The translations under genes and the position numbers were made by a program. From NCBI GenBank assembly GCA_020053105.1, contig JAGVNU010000034.1, forward strand, positions 1 through 36,882: a DNA stretch of 36,882 nt. Direction: 5' to 3'. Origin of the DNA: Thermodesulfovibrionia bacterium (GTDB taxonomy: Bacteria; Nitrospirota; Thermodesulfovibrionia; UBA6902). Shown here piece after piece: positions 14,840 through 22,206 of this stretch (the first letter of the stretch is position 1; each line of letters opens with the position of its first letter). The notes beneath the pieces were generated by a model, which was not told the DNA's origin, did no database searches, and saw nothing but the letters and a program-made list of their open reading frames with translations.

Positions 14840-16090
14840 TTAGTCTTTTGCGTGGCATTTGTTGCAGAGAGATCTCTGGTAAGTGGCATAATGCATCGTT
14901 GTGTCATTGTATGCCTTTGTGGTCTCTGCTACTGTACGGCCTTGTGCATATTTTGCTGCTGCGGCAATTGTGCTCGGGGAATCTGTGCCCGGCCATACGC
15001 CGTCTGCTGCGATGAACTCATTGCCTTCTACGTTGGATCTGAGCATATAATCCCATCCTGTTGCATGGGCCCTATGGCAGCTCAGACACATAACTCTGTC
15101 GCTAGTTGCAGGTCCGGTGGATACAGTGCCGTCATTGACCGCCAGCGCTTTGAGTACTGCGTAATCAGCTGTATTGTCAGTCTGGAACGGAACGAGTGAA
15201 TCATAGGATGTTGCTACAGTCCCTGTCATGTTACCGCTGCCTTTGTATGCGTTGTAGTTGGCGACAACATCAGCGCTCAGGCCCTGATTGATAGGGTGAG
15301 TCATCTTTGAGCTTGTTCCGCTGTGCATGTCCGGGTGGCAAGTTGCACACCAGTCAGATGTCCCTGCTCCATAAGCAACACGGGTAGGGGTTGTTGCTTC
15401 TGATCTGTTGTAAGTGCTCGGGACTACTGCGTTGAAGTTCGCTGTGAAGGTCTTTCCGCCTGATCCTGCGGTAGAACCGTTACCACGAAGCAGACGATAC
15501 ACACCATATGCCTGTCCTGTCGGAATCGGCAATACCTGTGTGCTGTAAGAACCTGATCCAACAATCGGTGCGCCTGTGGTTGCGACTGTGCCGTCTGAAA
15601 GCCTTCTTAATTTGCCGTGGTTGTCATGGCAGCTGTTGCATGAGAGCTGTGTTGCGTCCATGTCACCGCCCGGAGCTAAAAGGTTGGTGCCGTCAGCAGC
15701 ATAAGTAAAATCTGCTGCTACGATGTTGTGACCGTGTCTGTCACCTTCGGAAGTTGATGTGGTACCAGTCCTTGGAGACCATGAATAGGTCTTTTTCAGC
15801 CAGCCGAAGTCTCCGCCCGGGGTCCTGTTTCCAGGAGGTGTGCCTGCAGGCATATCTGCGTCAGGTGTAACAATGTGGTAACTGCTTGCGCCTGATGCGC
15901 CGTGGCAATTGATACAGGTTGAGCTTACATCAGTTCCCGCCAGAAGGGCGCTGCTGCTTTTTGCATCGTGAAGCATGTGGCAACCTGTGCACTCAGCAAC
16001 ACCGCCTGAATGAAACGCGTAGGCGGCTGTGGTGCCTAAAGCTACTATGGCCGCTGCCATAATGAATAGTACTACTTTAAATCCTTTCAT
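14840..16090 (-). CDS. omcS: OmcS-like hexaheme c-type cytochrome, candidate extracellular nanowire subunit
   Basis: The precursor has 416 residues, with a Sec signal peptide of about 25 (cleavage AYA/FHSGG) and six CxxCH motifs: CTGCH (34-38), CINCH (59-63), CNSCH, CATCH, CLSCH and CNKCH (409-413). Many blocks agree with my memory of Geobacter sulfurreducens OmcS, also six hemes and a little over 400 residues: FHSGGVAEC-GCH, GGDFGW-KKTY-W, GHNIVA, YNR-EATT-TRVAYG, CLSCHRAHA-G, and the ending LCNKCHAKD. OmcS polymerises into conductive filaments in which His16 of one mature subunit ligates a heme of its neighbour; here mature position 16 is also His (CTGCHMLH). A riboswitch and a strong GGAGG site precede it, and a terminator follows. 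Filament formation is inference. Confidence 0.92.
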   Translation of the reverse strand: MKGFKVVLFIMAAAIVALGTTAAYAFHSGGVAECTGCHMLHDAKSSSALLAGTDVSSTCINCHGASGASSYHIVTPDADMPAGTPPGNRTPGGDFGWLKKTYSWSPRTGTTSTSEGDRHGHNIVAADFTYAADGTNLLAPGGDMDATQLSCNSCHDNHGKLRRLSDGTVATTGAPIVGSGSYSTQVLPIPTGQAYGVYRLLRGNGSTAGSGGKTFTANFNAVVPSTYNRSEATTPTRVAYGAGTSDWCATCHPDMHSGTSSKMTHPINQGLSADVVANYNAYKGSGNMTGTVATSYDSLVPFQTDNTADYAVLKALAVNDGTVSTGPATSDRVMCLSCHRAHATGWDYMLRSNVEGNEFIAADGVWPGTDSPSTIAAAAKYAQGRTVAETTKAYNDTTMHYATYQRSLCNKCHAKD

Positions 16091-16095
16091 TTTGA

Positions 16096-16102
16096 ATCCT
16101 CC
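16096..16102 (-). promoter_or_regulatory. Shine-Dalgarno of the OmcS-like gene, complementary to the riboswitch 5' arm
   Basis: GGAGGAT (minus strand) lies 7 bases from the ATG counted from GGAGG. It is perfectly complementary over 7 bases to ATCCTCC at 16188-16194, which overlaps the 5' arm of riboswitch helix P1. The two pairings exclude each other. Confidence 0.75.
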
Positions 16103-16109
16103 AGTTTTT

Positions 16110-16191
16110 CTCCGGTAACCCAGCCATCCCGTCTTTTGGGGACCTGTTGGCTTTGTGTCCCCCGATTACTCGGGGTTTACCATTTGCGGAG
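16110..16191 (-). promoter_or_regulatory. GEMM-I cyclic di-GMP riboswitch aptamer upstream of the OmcS-like gene
   Basis: Read on the minus strand, the sequence aligns without gaps to the core of the Vc2 GEMM-I aptamer: GGTAAACC, a 12-base hairpin (CCGA-GTAA-TCGG, a GNRA loop), GGGACACAAAGCC, and later GGGATGGCTGGGTTACCGG. Helix P1 is CTCCG (16191-16187) with CGGAG (16114-16110). In Vc2 numbering G20 (at 16181) and the intercalating A47 (at 16154) are kept. G20 is the state of cyclic di-GMP aptamers, whereas Geobacter cGAMP-type GEMM aptamers carry A20. P1 lies within about 8 bases of the ribosome site. That suggests control of translation, probably ON with ligand (inference). Confidence 0.88.
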
Positions 16192-16277
16192 GATGGTTTC
16201 CTGCCGGTAAAACCGGCAATTTTTAAGTCCTTTGTTTTTGCTTCTTGCTTCCCCCCTGCACCACCTCCTTTTTAGCC

Positions 16278-16298
16278 GGAGCAGAAAAGTCCTGCTCC
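16278..16298 (-). other. Hairpin after the NHL gene stop
   Basis: GGAGCAG and CTGCTCC form a 7-bp stem around 7 bases, just past the NHL stop. There is no T-run, so it is more likely an mRNA 3'-end or processing hairpin than a terminator. A second short hairpin (TGCCGG/CCGGCA, 16202-16218) lies between it and the riboswitch. Confidence 0.4.
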
Positions 16299-16309
16299 TG
16301 ATTAATGCT

Positions 16310-17329
16310 TCAGTTGTTTACTATTTTGTAAACACTGACTCCCCTTTTCCTTGCCTGTGAAACGTAAATGTTCCCGTTACTCACGACCATGTTCCTTGGG
16401 GCAATCAAATTTTCCGGCATTTCGCCGCGATAACCGAATTCCATAATAAAGTTAAAGTTCTTATCAAAAATCATGACAACACTTTTTAATGTGTCGGCAA
16501 TATAGATATTTCCCGAATCATCCGCTGCGATGCCTGCCACCACAGAAAACTTACCGGGGATGTTCCCGGATTCGCCGAAAGACCGCACCTTGCCGTCAGC
16601 AGACAGAACGAAGGCCCTGGAGATTGTGGGGACGGTGAAAAGCATGTTCCCTGAACGATCTACGCTGAATCCTGCAATTTCTTTTTCCTGGCCGGGTTTA
16701 TTCTCAAATTCATCAAGGCCGAACAGGGAATTGATATCATAGCCGGCCTTGAAATTGCCGTTTATATCAGTGATCACAACCTTCTTTGCCGTCATAAGGT
16801 CCGCGAGGTAAAGGTCCCCTGCACTGTAAATGATACGGGCAGGAACAAACCTGGAATATGCCGGCGGGAAGTTCCTGAATTTAATTTCAGACACGGATTC
16901 TCCCCTGTAATTGCAGCGCATAACAGAATAATTGTCATCTGCATGCAACAGCAGGAAAATGCTCCCGTCCCCGGCGACCGCTACATCATATATAACTCCG
17001 CTTATGTTTTCGTCATCGCCGAAACTGTAGATCTTCATGCCTTTCTCATTAAATACCTCTATATCGTTCTGGTAGACCACATATATTTCGTTTTGCGCCC
17101 TGTCCACAGAGAGTCCGGCCCAGCTATAAGGAACAGAGCCTGAAAAGTCCGAGAGGTTATATAAGTAATACGCACCGCCTATATCAGCCGCTGCATATGG
17201 GGCGCTGACTATTAAAATTAAGATGGCGAAAAAAAATACGGCCATTGAATATTGCGGGACTGACAATAAGTTCTCATGCCTTTTCTCTGTCAGCGTTATA
17301 TTTTCTCTCTGTATTTTCTTTTCTTTCAT
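16310..17329 (-). CDS. Exported NHL-repeat beta-propeller protein, first gene of the OmcS-like operon
   Basis: The start is placed at ATG 17329, 8 bases after GGAG; the upstream ATG 17353 has no ribosome site and lies only 12 bases from the predicted transcription start. The N-terminus is polar, then a hydrophobic segment (about residues 29-46) ends in APYAAADIG, probably a signal peptide. The remainder has NHL-type strands: GLSVDRAQNEIYVVYQNDIEVFN, GIAADDSGNIYIADT-KSVVMIFD and NMVVSNGNIYVSQARKRGVSVY. NHL propellers recur beside multiheme cytochrome genes in metal-reducing bacteria, where their role is unknown; a related one lies at 23515-24420. The sigma-54 promoter at 17377-17391 drives it, and the OmcS-like gene follows 219 bases later, behind the riboswitch. 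Confidence 0.85.
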   Translation of the reverse strand: MKEKKIQRENITLTEKRHENLLSVPQYSMAVFFFAILILIVSAPYAAADIGGAYYLYNLSDFSGSVPYSWAGLSVDRAQNEIYVVYQNDIEVFNEKGMKIYSFGDDENISGVIYDVAVAGDGSIFLLLHADDNYSVMRCNYRGESVSEIKFRNFPPAYSRFVPARIIYSAGDLYLADLMTAKKVVITDINGNFKAGYDINSLFGLDEFENKPGQEKEIAGFSVDRSGNMLFTVPTISRAFVLSADGKVRSFGESGNIPGKFSVVAGIAADDSGNIYIADTLKSVVMIFDKNFNFIMEFGYRGEMPENLIAPRNMVVSNGNIYVSQARKRGVSVYKIVNN

Positions 17330-17376
17330 GTCCGTTTCTCCGACCATTTCCAATCCGTGCTTTTATCAGAGATATT

Positions 17377-17391
17377 GCAATGAACATGCCA
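17377..17391 (-). promoter_or_regulatory. Sigma-54 promoter of the NHL-OmcS operon
   Basis: The minus strand reads TGGCATGTTCATTGC, preceded by C and followed by AAT. It has correct GG/GC spacing and shares the CTGGCAT-N2-TCATTGC core with the promoters at 1096 and 7815. The predicted start is near 17365. Confidence 0.82.
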
Positions 17392-17479
17392 GTTATTTTT
17401 TATAATTCTAATCCTTTAAATATCATGAGATTGCAGGAATGAGGAGGGCATCACGTAATCCGGCCTTTTACCGGGAGAT

Positions 17480-17513
17480 GGTCAAACGACCAGACAAGTC
17501 CGGTGAATTGACC
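17480..17513. promoter_or_regulatory. Paired dyads, candidate shared enhancer (UAS)
   Basis: GGTCAAACGACC (17480-17491) and GGTGAATTGACC (17502-17513) are two 12-bp dyads with starts 22 bp apart. This is the same motif and spacing as at 1309-1342. The position fits activator binding upstream of sigma-54 promoters on both sides. Confidence 0.7.
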
Positions 17514-17637
17514 ACAAGAAGTATTACTGCTCAGCCGGATGTTTTTTGCTGCAATTTTAGAATGCAGGTATGTATTATCACGTAAAACAAAGAGTTAATA
17601 GAACATGAAATTATATGGTGAATACAATAAAACCATA

Positions 17638-17652
17638 TGGTATGCTAATTGC
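17638..17652 (+). promoter_or_regulatory. Weaker sigma-54-like promoter for the REC-PilZ operon
   Basis: TGGTATGCTAATTGC has the GG and GC elements ten bases apart and is followed by TT, but has TAT where the consensus has CAC. The predicted start near 17664 leaves a 26-base leader to ATG 17690. This also argues against the longer frame starting at 17615. Confidence 0.45.
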
Positions 17653-17689
17653 TTGTATATATTCAGAATGGGAACGCGTACAAAATAAA

Positions 17690-18370
17690 ATGATAAGTAA
17701 AATCCTCATAGTAGATGACCAGTCTTCCATCCTCTCCGGGATGTCGCGGGCACTTCATAAATACTGTGATTTTCAGGGAGAGATTACGACTGTTGAAAAC
17801 GGCAAGAAGGCCCTTGGCGCAATCAGCTCCGGCTTCTATGACATCTGCTTCCTGGACCTGAACCTTCCCGATATGAGCGGGCTGGATATAATGGACCAGA
17901 TCCATGTTATGTCCCCGAAGACCAAGGTTGTGATCATGACGGCTGAAGTCCTGGATGATGACCTTGTGAAGAAGATAGAGAACGGCGCGTTTCTGTTTAT
18001 CCCGAAGCCGATTGAGCTTGATACAGTCAAGGCCTTTATTGATAAAGAGGCAAGTTCAGACGGAGACTATGTTTATAAAAAAGAGGACGACAAACGTAAG
18101 GACATTAGTGAAAAGAGAGAGACTGAAAGAAGACCTGATTCCAGGACCATCAATTATTCATTGAGCGTCTTTTACAACTGGGAATTGAAATCCACTTTGA
18201 AAGCTGATATCATTGACATCAGTGCAGGCGGCATCGGGATGATGACATCTCACCGCCTTCATCCGGGCACTGTGCTCAGGTTCGGCGGTCCCCTCGGGGA
18301 CAGGTCAGGAATAGTAAAATGGAGTGTTGCGAACGAAAGAGGCTGCAGGGCGGGAATAAAGTTCTTATAG
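17690..18370 (+). CDS. Response regulator with receiver and PilZ (cyclic di-GMP-binding) domains
   Basis: The start ATG 17690 begins the receiver directly (ILIVDDQSS) and lies downstream of the predicted promoter. The receiver (about 1-120) has the phospho-Asp in CFLDLNLPDMSG, a MTAE switch segment and the FIPKP lysine. After a charged linker the PilZ domain carries the RxxxR motif (in ERRPDSR) and D-x-S-x-x-G (DISAGGIGM), the residues that clamp a cyclic di-GMP dimer. There is no DNA-binding domain, so it probably acts through protein contacts. It is the first gene of the plus-strand run with the chaperone and large cytochromes, and divergent from the riboswitch-controlled OmcS-like gene. 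That gives this locus a second apparent cyclic di-GMP input. No strong ribosome site is visible. Confidence 0.9.
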   Translation: MISKILIVDDQSSILSGMSRALHKYCDFQGEITTVENGKKALGAISSGFYDICFLDLNLPDMSGLDIMDQIHVMSPKTKVVIMTAEVLDDDLVKKIENGAFLFIPKPIELDTVKAFIDKEASSDGDYVYKKEDDKRKDISEKRETERRPDSRTINYSLSVFYNWELKSTLKADIIDISAGGIGMMTSHRLHPGTVLRFGGPLGDRSGIVKWSVANERGCRAGIKFL

Positions 18371-18425
18371 GCGCAGGTATCGGTCATTAATTTGTTCAGT
18401 CCGTAACTTTCATGCAAGGAGTCAT

Positions 18426-20081
18426 GTGAAAAAATTATTTTTAATACATGTTATCGGGATAACGTTTATTTTATTTTCGTCAATAGGATATGCATCTGAA
18501 CAGAAACTGCCTGTGATCGACGGACAGGAAGTAGTGGCTACCGTCAATAATGATCCTATCACCATGGGGGAATACACCAGAGAGCTTTCGTCCATCCATG
18601 GCGCGGACAAGACTGAAAAGCAGGCGGGAAAGATAGATTTCAAGGGGATACTTGACCACCTGATCACCTTGAGACTGGTGAGAGCTGAGGCAATAAACAT
18701 CGGACTCAACGAGCTGCCGGAAGTAAAAGAGGCAGTTGACGTATACGCCAGGCAGACCCTCAACGGGCTGCTCAAGGGAGAATATGTTAAACGCATTGAG
18801 GCGGATGACGAGGAGGTAGAGAGGCTTTATATTGAGGCGGTCAGGGAATACAAGTTAAAGGCCTTTCTTTTTAATAATAAAGATGAAGCTAAAAAAGTAG
18901 AGGAAGAAATCAGGGCCGGCGGCAATTTTGATGACATCATAAAGAAGGTCCATGCGGACAATAAAATAAAGCAAAGCGCCGAAGGGGTCTATTTTACAGG
19001 CCGGGACTTAGCGCCGCCTGTTCTTGAAGCTATCTCAAAAATGAAGACCGGCGACGTAGGCCCGCTTATCGAGGTCCAGGAAGGTTTTTTAATTTTCAGA
19101 CTTGAAGAGGTGCGCCTGCCTGAAAACCCGGGCGCCAAAGAAGAGGCAAGGAAGCAGGCCCTGGACTTTAAGAGGAAGCAGGCCCTGGAAAAATATAAAA
19201 CTATACTTACAGAAAAATATGTGAAATTAGATGACGCAGTCCTCGACAGCCTTGATTATGAATCAACTGTTGAGGATTTTGAAAAACTGCGTGAAGACAA
19301 TCGCGTTATCGCACAAATAGAGGGTGAGCAGCCCATAACAGTGGCAGAGTTGACGAATGCCGTCAACAATGAATACTACCACGGGGTGGAATCCGCGATA
19401 AAAAAGAAGAAACTGAATGATAAAAAAAGGGAGTTCCTCTACGATAAATTATTGCTGAAAAGGTTATACAGGAAAGAGGCTTTGAAGATCGGGCTGGACA
19501 AGTCCCCGGTTTTTAAAGGCATGGTCAAGGAATATGAAAACACCGTGCTCTTCGATACTTTTATAAAGAGGGTCATTGTACCTGACATCAGGCCGGGCGA
19601 AGAAGAACTTAAAGCATATTATGATAAAAATATTAATAAGTATTCTTCCCCTGAGATGATGAGGATCAGCGGCATTGCCTTTGGAAAAGCCGATGCCGCG
19701 ATTGATGCACTGGAACGGCTTAAAAAGGGCACTGAATTCAAGTGGCTGCTTGCTAACGCAGAAGGTCAGATGGACAAAAGCGCTGAAGGGCTGCTGGAAT
19801 TCGGAGGGAGCGTATTGACGACAAACGGTTTGCCGCAGGATGTGCAGAAGGTGATATCAGGGGCACAAGCCGGAGATTCAAGACTATACACCAGCCCTGA
19901 AAAATATTACTATGTCCTGTATATACATGAAGTATTTCCTTCGCAGCCGCTGCCGTTTGAGGAATTAAGGGAAGGAATCTCAAAGGAAATATTTACAGAC
20001 AAGCTGAATAAAACCATCGATGACTGGGCCGTTAAACTCAGAGGGGTTTATGAAGTAAAAGTGTACCTCACGGAGTTTTAA
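18426..20081 (+). CDS. Periplasmic parvulin/SurA-type peptidyl-prolyl isomerase-like chaperone
   Basis: It starts with GTG 18426, 5 bases after AAGGAG; the overlapping ATG meets an immediate stop. The signal peptide ends IGYASEQ. The 551 residues resemble SurA/PpiD-type chaperones: an N-terminal helical domain (TVNNDPITMGEYTREL), then a first parvulin-like module at about 145-240 (VYFTGRDLAPPVLEAISKM, GDVGPLIEVQEGFLIFRLEEV). A second helical half (AQIEGEQPITVAELTNAVN) is followed by another parvulin-like region to the C-terminus. It looks like a tandem duplication of the SurA layout. Parvulin genes are common beside extracellular multiheme cytochrome genes in Geobacter, suggesting help with folding or export of cytochromes. 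Whether either domain is catalytically active I cannot tell. Confidence 0.85.
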   Translation: MKKLFLIHVIGITFILFSSIGYASEQKLPVIDGQEVVATVNNDPITMGEYTRELSSIHGADKTEKQAGKIDFKGILDHLITLRLVRAEAINIGLNELPEVKEAVDVYARQTLNGLLKGEYVKRIEADDEEVERLYIEAVREYKLKAFLFNNKDEAKKVEEEIRAGGNFDDIIKKVHADNKIKQSAEGVYFTGRDLAPPVLEAISKMKTGDVGPLIEVQEGFLIFRLEEVRLPENPGAKEEARKQALDFKRKQALEKYKTILTEKYVKLDDAVLDSLDYESTVEDFEKLREDNRVIAQIEGEQPITVAELTNAVNNEYYHGVESAIKKKKLNDKKREFLYDKLLLKRLYRKEALKIGLDKSPVFKGMVKEYENTVLFDTFIKRVIVPDIRPGEEELKAYYDKNINKYSSPEMMRISGIAFGKADAAIDALERLKKGTEFKWLLANAEGQMDKSAEGLLEFGGSVLTTNGLPQDVQKVISGAQAGDSRLYTSPEKYYYVLYIHEVFPSQPLPFEELREGISKEIFTDKLNKTIDDWAVKLRGVYEVKVYLTEF

Positions 20082-20142
20082 AGGCTTATGGCTGTAAGCC
20101 TCAGCGTTTATAAATTTATACTGTTTCATTGAAATGATATTA

Positions 20143-22206
20143 ATGCGAAATAAACGTAGACCAGTTTTTCTGACAGCGATTTTCCTGTTATGCGCAAGCA
20201 TCATTTACTTAACTTCATGCGCCCCTACCGTAGAGAGAAAACCTGGCGGACGTAAAGACTGCCTGGACTGTCACACCAAGTTCGCGGACAAGTACCTCGC
20301 GATGAAAAATATTCATACAGTCGTCAAAGAAGGGAAGTGTGAGGATTGTCACCTCCGGCATGGCCTGGTACCCAAGTCTATCCTGAAGAGACAGCGGAAC
20401 GACCTCTGTTATGCATGCCATCCCAGGGACAAAATAGGAATGGACAAGGCCATGGTGCATACCGCCCTTACAGCCGGAAAGTGCACTGACTGCCATAATC
20501 CGCACGCGTCCCAGGGGCGCAATCTGCTGAACGCTGAAGGGAGCGAGGCATGTTACCAGTGTCATAACAGGGCGGGCTTTGAAAAAAAGGTCATTCATAA
20601 AGTGATGCAGACGGAGGGCTGCAGGACCTGTCACTCGTCGCACAGTTCTGATAATCCCAACCTCCTTGTGAAGGAGGAGAAGGCGCTTTGTCTCTCCTGT
20701 CATACAAAGGACCGGCCCCAGTTCAAAAAGGCTCACGGATCATATCCCGTGGACACCGCGTCATGTTCAGGCTGTCATAACCCGCATTCATCAGTCCAGC
20801 CCGCGCTGTTGAAGACAAGCGCTCATCCGGTTGTGGCCCGGAGTAAATGCGAAGAATGCCATAATCCGGCAGTGTCCCAAAAACCCTTTGAGACCTCGCA
20901 GAAGGAAAGCAGTCTCTGCTACAAATGCCATAAGTCTGCAGACCTTAAAAAGGGAGGGAACATCGACCATGCGCCGTTTATGGAAGGTAAGTGTTCCCCA
21001 TGTCATAATCCTCATACCTCGGAAAATCCTGTCCTGCTTTCCAAAGGCGGCAACAATCTCTGTTTCGACTGCCACTCCGGCAAGAGCGAAAAATTTGCAG
21101 TTGCTCATGCCCCGGTCGCGGGTGACAGGGGATGCCTGTCCTGCCACGCCAGTCATTCATCAGGGCAGCAGAAGCTCCTTATTAAGGAAGAGAGGGAATT
21201 ATGTTTTTCCTGCCATACCAAAAACATGGACGAACTGAAGGCGAAGGTCCCTCATACCGCATACACTGCGGAGAAATGCAGTATCTGCCATGACTCCCAC
21301 GGTTCGAATTTCAAGGGCATTTTCAGGGACCGGATGGACAAGGTCTGTTATACATGTCATCCTGACAGCGAGGTGAAATTTATAAAAACGAATACCCATA
21401 AGCCGGTCATCGACGGCCTTTGTTTCTCATGCCACAACGGCCATGGTTCGGACAAGAAGGGACTGTTGCTGGCGGAACCCGATGATCCGAAACTGTGCGT
21501 TAATTGCCATGGGGACCTGATGAAAGAAGACAAGACAGGTTCCGGCCATCCGCTCTTCAAAGGCGGGAAATGCCTTACATGCCATGATTCCCACGGCAGC
21601 AATATCGCTGGCATGCTCGTAAAGAAACAGGGGCCCCTCTGTTTTTCATGTCACGAGACCGGGCTCAAAAAAGACACGGCGGTCATCAAAAGCGAACATC
21701 CGACTTTTATCTCCGGGGAATGTACAAAGTGCCACAGTCCGCACAAGGCCAAACTGGAAAAACTTCTCCTGTCGAACACCCCAGATTTGTGTGTTACCTG
21801 TCATAAAGAGCTGAGAGACAAAATGCACTGGAATGAAGACTGTGAAAAGCTCAAGACGGCCGGCGAAACAGAGGCCAACGCAGCTGCAATCAAGGCATGC
21901 AATGAAGTCAGTATTTATGTTCATGCGCCGTCCGCCCTTGAGACATGCTTAAGGTGCCACAAACCGCATGTGTCGTCTGAGGCCGGTCTTATCGTTCAGC
22001 CGCTACAGACGTTATGCGCGGAATGCCATGACTATAAGACGGACTCCTTTAACAAGTCTCACATATATATAGACGCTGCTATAATGGATTGCAACAAATG
22101 CCATGACCCGCATACCTCAAAGGGCCCGAAATTTTTCAAGGACACTGTGCATAAGCCTTTTAACGCCGAATCATGCGGGGAATGCCACATTACGGGAAAA
22201 CAATGA
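20143..22206 (+). CDS. Giant 26-heme c-type cytochrome lipoprotein
   Basis: The product has about 687 residues. ATG 20143 gives a tidy signal peptide with lipobox LTSC; ATG 20134 is an alternative and neither has a clear ribosome site. I count 26 CxxCH motifs, evenly spaced from CLDCH soon after the lipid Cys to CGECH at the very end. Repeating units run roughly C-x-x-CHNPHAS/CHDSHGS, then LL-K, then LCF-CH, the doubled-CXXCH pattern in which the His after the first motif serves a neighbouring heme. So many hemes in one chain suggest a molecular wire in the periplasm or on the cell surface. As I recall, Geobacter has a comparably large cytochrome near omcS. The stop overlaps the next cytochrome's start (ATGA). 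Confidence 0.95.
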   Translation: MRNKRRPVFLTAIFLLCASIIYLTSCAPTVERKPGGRKDCLDCHTKFADKYLAMKNIHTVVKEGKCEDCHLRHGLVPKSILKRQRNDLCYACHPRDKIGMDKAMVHTALTAGKCTDCHNPHASQGRNLLNAEGSEACYQCHNRAGFEKKVIHKVMQTEGCRTCHSSHSSDNPNLLVKEEKALCLSCHTKDRPQFKKAHGSYPVDTASCSGCHNPHSSVQPALLKTSAHPVVARSKCEECHNPAVSQKPFETSQKESSLCYKCHKSADLKKGGNIDHAPFMEGKCSPCHNPHTSENPVLLSKGGNNLCFDCHSGKSEKFAVAHAPVAGDRGCLSCHASHSSGQQKLLIKEERELCFSCHTKNMDELKAKVPHTAYTAEKCSICHDSHGSNFKGIFRDRMDKVCYTCHPDSEVKFIKTNTHKPVIDGLCFSCHNGHGSDKKGLLLAEPDDPKLCVNCHGDLMKEDKTGSGHPLFKGGKCLTCHDSHGSNIAGMLVKKQGPLCFSCHETGLKKDTAVIKSEHPTFISGECTKCHSPHKAKLEKLLLSNTPDLCVTCHKELRDKMHWNEDCEKLKTAGETEANAAAIKACNEVSIYVHAPSALETCLRCHKPHVSSEAGLIVQPLQTLCAECHDYKTDSFNKSHIYIDAAIMDCNKCHDPHTSKGPKFFKDTVHKPFNAESCGECHITGKQ

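Larger units (their letters stand above)
17354..17689. other. Divergent control region between the OmcS-like and cytochrome-assembly operons
   Basis: No gene is supported in this stretch. It holds the minus sigma-54 promoter (17377-17391), the paired dyads (17480-17513), an ATATGGT/ACCATAT inverted repeat (17613-17638), and a weaker plus-strand sigma-54-like promoter (17638-17652). The dyads lie about 100 bp from one promoter and about 130 bp from the other, so one enhancer could serve both directions. Confidence 0.65.

Noticed and set aside
16256..16270. AAAAAGGAGG followed by GTG between the NHL and cytochrome genes
   Set aside because: The frame stops after 12 codons, before the riboswitch; probably not a gene.
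17615..17689. Longer N-terminus for the REC-PilZ protein
   Set aside because: It would start before the predicted transcription start, and the added residues are not part of the receiver fold.
20215..20736. Long antisense frames across the multiheme genes
   Set aside because: They mirror the regular CxxCH repeats of the coding strand and have no signal, ribosome site or recognisable domain. The same holds for the antisense frames within the HsdR, kinase and glycosyltransferase genes.
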